Assembly (NCBI RefSeq): GCF_021353235.1
Contig: NZ_JAJTWT010000002.1
Coordinates: 434,001 to 498,000 of the forward strand
DNA length: 64,000 bases
Reading direction: 5' to 3'
DNA from: Pelomonas caseinilytica
GTDB lineage: Bacteria; Pseudomonadota; Gammaproteobacteria; Burkholderiales; Burkholderiaceae_C
Below are positions 60,666 to 64,000 of this stretch, one piece after another (position 1 is the first letter of the stretch; every line of letters starts with the position of its first letter). The notes beneath the pieces are model-generated. The model worked only from the letters and a program-made list of their open reading frames with translations. It ran no database searches and had not been told where the DNA came from. The translations under genes were made by a program, and so were the position numbers.

Positions 60666-61325
60666 ATGAGCACGCCCCTCGCTTCGGCGTCCACCCTTGG
60701 CAACCCCGCCGCGCTGGCCAAGGTCAACCAGCTCAAGGCCCAGCCCCGCAAGCAGGGCGAGGCCTCCTTCTTCTTCTACGACGCCCACTTCAAGAACGCC
60801 GCCGTCAAGATCCTGCCGGGCGAGTACTTCGTCGACACGGAGGACCTGCTGGTCATGACGACGCTGGGCTCCTGCATCGCCGCCTGCCTGTGGGACCGCG
60901 TGGCCCGCGTCGGTGGCATGAACCACTTCATGCTGCCCGAGGGCAACGGCGACTCGGGCCGCTACGGCTCCTTTGCGATGGAACTGCTGATCAACGAAAT
61001 GATGAAGCGCGGCGCCAGCAAGGCCCGCATGGAAGCCAAGATCTTCGGCGGCGGCGCCGTCATCTCGGGCATGAACTCCCTCAACGTCGGCGAGCGCAAC
61101 ACCAACTTCGTCATCGACTACCTGAAGCTCGAGCGCATTCCCATCGTGTCCAAGGACGTGATGGACGTGTACCCGCGCAAGGTCTGCTTCCTGCCGGCCA
61201 GCGGCAAGGCGATGGTCAAGCGCCTCGCGCCCACGAATACCGAAGCCCTGGTCCAGCAGGACCGGGCGGCCATCCAAAAGGTGCAGCCGGTGGCCAGCAG
61301 CGGCGGCTCCATCGATCTGTTCTAG
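60666..61325 (+). CDS. cheD: chemoreceptor glutamine deamidase CheD (219 aa)
   Basis: Deamidates receptor glutamines. The catalytic Cys is in [13 protein letters not shown], the His in [11 protein letters not shown], and [11 protein letters not shown] is conserved. About 45 extra residues precede the core ([12 protein letters not shown]). It lies between cheR and cheB, 8 bp before the latter. Confidence 0.96.
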   Translation: MSTPLASASTLGNPAALAKVNQLKAQPRKQGEASFFFYDAHFKNAAVKILPGEYFVDTEDLLVMTTLGSCIAACLWDRVARVGGMNHFMLPEGNGDSGRYGSFAMELLINEMMKRGASKARMEAKIFGGGAVISGMNSLNVGERNTNFVIDYLKLERIPIVSKDVMDVYPRKVCFLPASGKAMVKRLAPTNTEALVQQDRAAIQKVQPVASSGGSIDLF

Positions 61326-61333
61326 GAGTCGAC

Positions 61334-62422
61334 ATGCCCAAGACCAAGGTCGTGGTGGTGGACGATTCGGCGCTGGTGCGCTCCATCCTCAGCGAGATCA
61401 TCAACCGCCAGCCCGACATGGAATGCATAGGCGCCGCCTCCGATCCGCTGGTGGCGCGCGAGATGATCCGCAACCTCAACCCCGACGTCATCACGCTGGA
61501 CGTCGAGATGCCCCGCATGGACGGCCTCGACTTCCTGTCCCGCCTGATGCGGCTGCGGCCCATGCCGGTGGTGATGGTGTCCACGCTGACCGAGCGCGGC
61601 GCCGAGGTGACGCTCAAGGCCCTGGAGCTGGGCGCGGTGGACTTTGTCGCCAAGCCCAAGATCGGCGTGGCCGACGGCATCCGGCTGCTGGCCCAGGACA
61701 TCACCGACAAGATCCGCATCGCCTCCAAGGCTCACATCCGCCGCGCGCCGCCGCCGCCCGCACCGGGCGCGCCCGCCCCGGCCCCCGTGCGGCCGGTGAC
61801 CATGGCCAGCCTCGGCAAGGCGTCGACCGAGAAGCTCATCTTCATCGGCGCCTCCACCGGCGGCACCGAAGCCACCAAGGACGTGCTCATCAACCTGCCG
61901 GCCGACAGCCCCGCCGTCGTCATCACCCAGCACATGCCGCCCGGCTTCACCAAGAGCTACGCCGCCCGTCTGGACGGCCTGTGCAAGATCCGCGTCAAGG
62001 AGGCCCAGGACGGCGAGCGCATCCTGCCCGGCCACGGCTACATCGCGCCCGGCGGCCTGCACCTGACCATCGAGCGCAGCGGCGCCAACTATGTCGCCCG
62101 CGTCCAGGACGGCGAGCCCATCAACCGCCACAAGCCGTCCGTGGAGGCCCTCTTCCTGTCGGCGGCCAAGGTCGTCGGTCCCAACGCCATCGGCATCATG
62201 CTGACCGGCATGGGCGCGGACGGCGCACGGGCCATGAAGGTCATGAAGGACGCCGGAGCCTACAACTACTGCCAGGACGAGGCGAGCTGCGTCGTCTTCG
62301 GCATGCCGCGCGAGGCCATCGCGGCCGGGGCGGCCGACGAGGTGCTGCCGCTCAACCAGATCGCCGCCAAGGTGCTGGAGCGGCTGCGCGCCACCTCGGG
62401 CATCTCGCTGAACCGCGTCTGA
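61334..62422 (+). CDS. cheB: chemotaxis methylesterase/response regulator CheB (362 aa)
   Basis: The receiver (1-125) has the acidic pair in [11 protein letters not shown], phospho-Asp in [12 protein letters not shown] and Lys in FVAKPKIG. A Pro/Ala linker (about 135-155) leads to the esterase domain with the triad Ser ([11 protein letters not shown]), His (TQHMPPGFT) and Asp (LTGMGADGA). An AGGAG site lies 5 bp before the ATG. It removes the methyl groups CheR adds. Confidence 0.98.
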   Translation: MPKTKVVVVDDSALVRSILSEIINRQPDMECIGAASDPLVAREMIRNLNPDVITLDVEMPRMDGLDFLSRLMRLRPMPVVMVSTLTERGAEVTLKALELGAVDFVAKPKIGVADGIRLLAQDITDKIRIASKAHIRRAPPPPAPGAPAPAPVRPVTMASLGKASTEKLIFIGASTGGTEATKDVLINLPADSPAVVITQHMPPGFTKSYAARLDGLCKIRVKEAQDGERILPGHGYIAPGGLHLTIERSGANYVARVQDGEPINRHKPSVEALFLSAAKVVGPNAIGIMLTGMGADGARAMKVMKDAGAYNYCQDEASCVVFGMPREAIAAGAADEVLPLNQIAAKVLERLRATSGISLNRV

Positions 62423-62452
62423 CCCTTCCTGGTTCAGCGGCCCGGGCCCGCC

Positions 62453-62746
62453 TCAGCGCGCATCGGCCCTGGCCAGGGTCTGCCTCGGCACGTCACCGCG
62501 CTCGGCCGGCAGCACAGGCTTGAAGCCGTCCAGGCGCTTGGCCGAGACCGGCACCCAGGCCACCTGAGCGGGCCGGGCCGCCTTCGTGGCGGGCGCGGCA
62601 ACGTGGGCCTGCCGGTCAGCCGCGGCCTCCCTGAGTTCCGCATTGGTGTCGGTGAGCGCGAAAGCATTGACCGTAAGGCCCTGGAGGGTCAGGACGGCGA
62701 GCGGGCCGATCACGAGGGCGTTCATCCAGCGAGGCGAGGTGTTCAT
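62453..62746 (-). CDS. small secreted protein of unknown function (97 aa)
   Basis: A signal peptide (MNTSPRWMNALVIGPLAVLTLQGLTVNAFA) precedes about 67 polar residues rich in Ala, Arg and Pro with no cysteine. I do not recognise it. The ATG at 62746 has AAGGA 7 bp upstream. It is divergent from a LysR gene with two matching palindromes between them, so it may be a LysR target. Confidence 0.5.
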   Translation of the reverse strand: MNTSPRWMNALVIGPLAVLTLQGLTVNAFALTDTNAELREAAADRQAHVAAPATKAARPAQVAWVPVSAKRLDGFKPVLPAERGDVPRQTLARADAR

Positions 62747-62766
62747 GACGAGTCCTTTTGTTGCGC

Positions 62767-62839
62767 TGGTTATGCTAGGCAACCAATGAGCAGTCCAGAA
62801 GCGCTGTTTTCTTCACTGATTGGTTCAAACGGCTAACCA
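62767..62839. promoter_or_regulatory. two TGGTT-N9-AACCA palindromes, likely LysR operator
   Basis: Two perfect copies occur in the divergent region: 62767-62785 and 62821-62839, start points 54 bp apart. The first extends to AACCAAT and the second to ATTGGTT, so the whole arrangement is mirror-symmetric around 62803. The second copy ends one base before the LysR ATG. LysR proteins bind such dyads. Confidence 0.6.
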
Positions 62840-62840
62840 G

Positions 62841-63797
62841 ATGGCGTCCCTCGACCGGTTTCCCCTCCACTACCTGGCGGCCTTCCGCGCCGCCGCCCAG
62901 ACCGAGAACCTGCGCGCCGCGGCCGAGAGCCTGCACCTCACGCACAGTGCCGTCAGCCAACAGATCCGCGGCCTGGAAGCGCAGCTCGGTTTCGAGGTCT
63001 TCACCCGCCAGGGCCGCCGCCTGGCGCTGAACCCGGCGGGCCAGGCCCTGCAGCGCGCCGTCACCAAGGTGTTCGCCGAGCTGCAGGCGGGCCTCGCCGC
63101 CGCCGCGCAGGCGCACGGCAGCGCCGCGCAGACGCTGCGCGTGACCGCCCTCCCCTCCTTCGCCCAGCGCTGGCTGTTGCCGCGGCTGCCACGCTGGCAG
63201 GCGTTGCAGCCCTGCATCGCGCTGGACCTGCACGCCTCGCAGCAGGTGGTGGACCTGGAACGCGAGGGCTTCCACCTTGGCCTGCGCATCGGGCGCGGGC
63301 CCTGGCCCGGGCTGGCCAGCGAGCCGCTGTTCCACTCGCCCCATATCGTCGTCGCCGCGCCGGCCCTGGCCCAGCGCCTGATCGGCCAGCCGCCTGAACT
63401 GCTGGCCCAGCAGCCGCTGCTGGGGGACGCCGACCTGTGGCGCGAATGGTTCGCCCAGGCCGGCTGCAAGGCCGCGGTGCCGCCGCCGGTCGCCACCTTC
63501 AACGATGCCGCCCTGCTGGGCCAGGCGGCCGAGCAGGGCATGGGCCTGGCGCTGACGCGCGAGCTGTTCGCCGCGGACGCGGTGCTCGACGGCCGCCTCG
63601 TCCGCGTGTCGGCCCAGGCGATCGACGAGGACGCCACCCGCGACTACCAGGTCGTCTACCCGGAGGCCCTGGGCAGCGACCCGGCGGTGCGCGCCTTCTG
63701 CGACTGGCTGCATGCCGAAGTGGCGACGCTGCAGCAGCAGCTCAACGAGGCCCCCGGGGCCGGCGCCGTCACAGGAACAGCTGCTGCAGATCGCTGA
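62841..63797 (+). CDS. LysR-family transcriptional regulator, GcvA-like (318 aa)
   Basis: The N-terminal winged HTH (PLHYLAAFRAAAQTENLRAAAESLHLTHSAVSQQIRGLE) is followed by the linker helix and an effector domain with TLRVTALPSFAQRWLLPRLPRW, a GcvA-group trait. The ATG at 62841 is favoured; a TTG at 62820 lies inside the operator. It probably regulates itself and the divergent small secreted protein. The 3' end overlaps hemW by 29 bp. Confidence 0.92.
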   Translation: MASLDRFPLHYLAAFRAAAQTENLRAAAESLHLTHSAVSQQIRGLEAQLGFEVFTRQGRRLALNPAGQALQRAVTKVFAELQAGLAAAAQAHGSAAQTLRVTALPSFAQRWLLPRLPRWQALQPCIALDLHASQQVVDLEREGFHLGLRIGRGPWPGLASEPLFHSPHIVVAAPALAQRLIGQPPELLAQQPLLGDADLWREWFAQAGCKAAVPPPVATFNDAALLGQAAEQGMGLALTRELFAADAVLDGRLVRVSAQAIDEDATRDYQVVYPEALGSDPAVRAFCDWLHAEVATLQQQLNEAPGAGAVTGTAAADR

Positions 63798-64000
63798 GGA
63801 AGTCGAAGCCGCGCTCGGTCGGCTGGATGCGGGCCGGATCGGCGCTGAGCAGGCCGCGGCCGCGCGCCGTCCGCAGGGCCGGCGCGATGCTCGAGGGCGG
63901 CAGGCCGGTGCGCTCGAGGAACTGCGTCATCGCGACGCCATCCTTCAGGCGCAGCGCATTGAGCATGAACTCGAAGGGCAGGTCCTTGCGCGCCACTTCG
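63769..64000 (-). CDS. hemW: radical SAM protein HemW, C-terminal end only
   Basis: The last 77 residues of a gene entering from the right edge: EVARKDLPFEFMLNALRLKDG, FLERTGLPPSSI, ARGRGLL and PTERGFDFLSDLQQLFL match the HemN/HemW C-terminal domain. HemW is a haem chaperone once annotated as oxygen-independent coproporphyrinogen oxidase. The radical SAM part is outside the window. Confidence 0.85.
   Translation of the reverse strand, partial: EVARKDLPFEFMLNALRLKDGVAMTQFLERTGLPPSSIAPALRTARGRGLLSADPARIQPTERGFDFLSDLQQLFL

Overview
The window is a 64 kb chromosomal segment of a high-GC betaproteobacterium. Gene content and order (surE-pcm-nlpD-rpoS, rlmE-ftsH-folP-glmM with yhbY and greA, carA-leuE-carB, pstSCAB-phoU-phoB-phoR, cheR-cheD-cheB, fkpB-ispH) and strongly GC-biased third positions suggest the order Burkholderiales, perhaps a Roseateles/Mitsuaria/Rubrivivax-like bacterium. 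The genus is a guess. I see no insertion sequence, prophage, integrase, rRNA operon or CRISPR array. Almost everything looks like core chromosome.

Layout. 1-8.8 kb is the least conserved part. It holds the 5' part of a repeat-containing SPFH (band-7) protein, a small unknown gene, a methyl-accepting chemotaxis protein, a large unknown lipoprotein, a hybrid histidine kinase convergent with a LuxR-type response regulator, and an orphan ParB-domain protein. 8.9-17 kb holds tRNA-Arg(TCT), an OPT-family transporter, tRNA-Pro(TGG) and an AddA/AddB-like helicase-nuclease pair. 17-21 kb has trxA, rho and rpmE2 (bL31 type B) plus a membrane glycosyltransferase-like protein. 21-28 kb is a complete phosphate regulon block (phoR, phoB, phoU, pstB, pstA, pstC, pstS; transcribed right to left) with Pho-box-like repeats. 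28-34.5 kb is glmM, folP, ftsH and rlmE, divergent yhbY, then a DUF4149-like membrane protein and greA. 34.5-39.6 kb is carB, leuE and carA. 39.7-44 kb carries a GlcG/HbpS-like protein, a Bax-inhibitor-1 membrane protein, a secreted GH5 glycosidase and rlmD. 44-47.7 kb is rpoS, nlpD, pcm and surE. 47.8-52 kb carries a quinone oxidoreductase, a LuxR response regulator, a glutamine amidotransferase-like protein, and an AhpD-like protein divergent from an AraC regulator. 51.9-56.2 kb has tRNA-Ser(CGA), serS, ispH, fkpB, radC and an Smr-domain gene. 56.3-64 kb has a TonB-like protein, a receiver gene followed by a broken receiver fragment, a truncated haemoglobin, a MinD/FlhG-like ATPase, a diguanylate cyclase, cheR-cheD-cheB, a small secreted protein, a LysR regulator and the 3' end of hemW.

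Working themes. The pst/pho genes import phosphate and sense its shortage. carAB with leuE, trxA/rho/rpmE2, greA, ftsH and the rpoS group are housekeeping and stress functions. The motility end of the window combines chemoreceptor adaptation enzymes (CheR, CheB, CheD) with a translationally coupled diguanylate cyclase / FlhG-like ATPase / globin operon on the opposite strand. No clearly new multi-gene system is evident. The best candidates for something undescribed are that operon, a possible small RNA between a mirrored promoter-like element and an orphan terminator near 7.9 kb, the repeat-built SPFH protein, and several well-formed operators (GH5 and LysR regions). Coordinates of starts are my choices from family length, Shine-Dalgarno (SD) spacing and signal peptides. 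No database search was possible.
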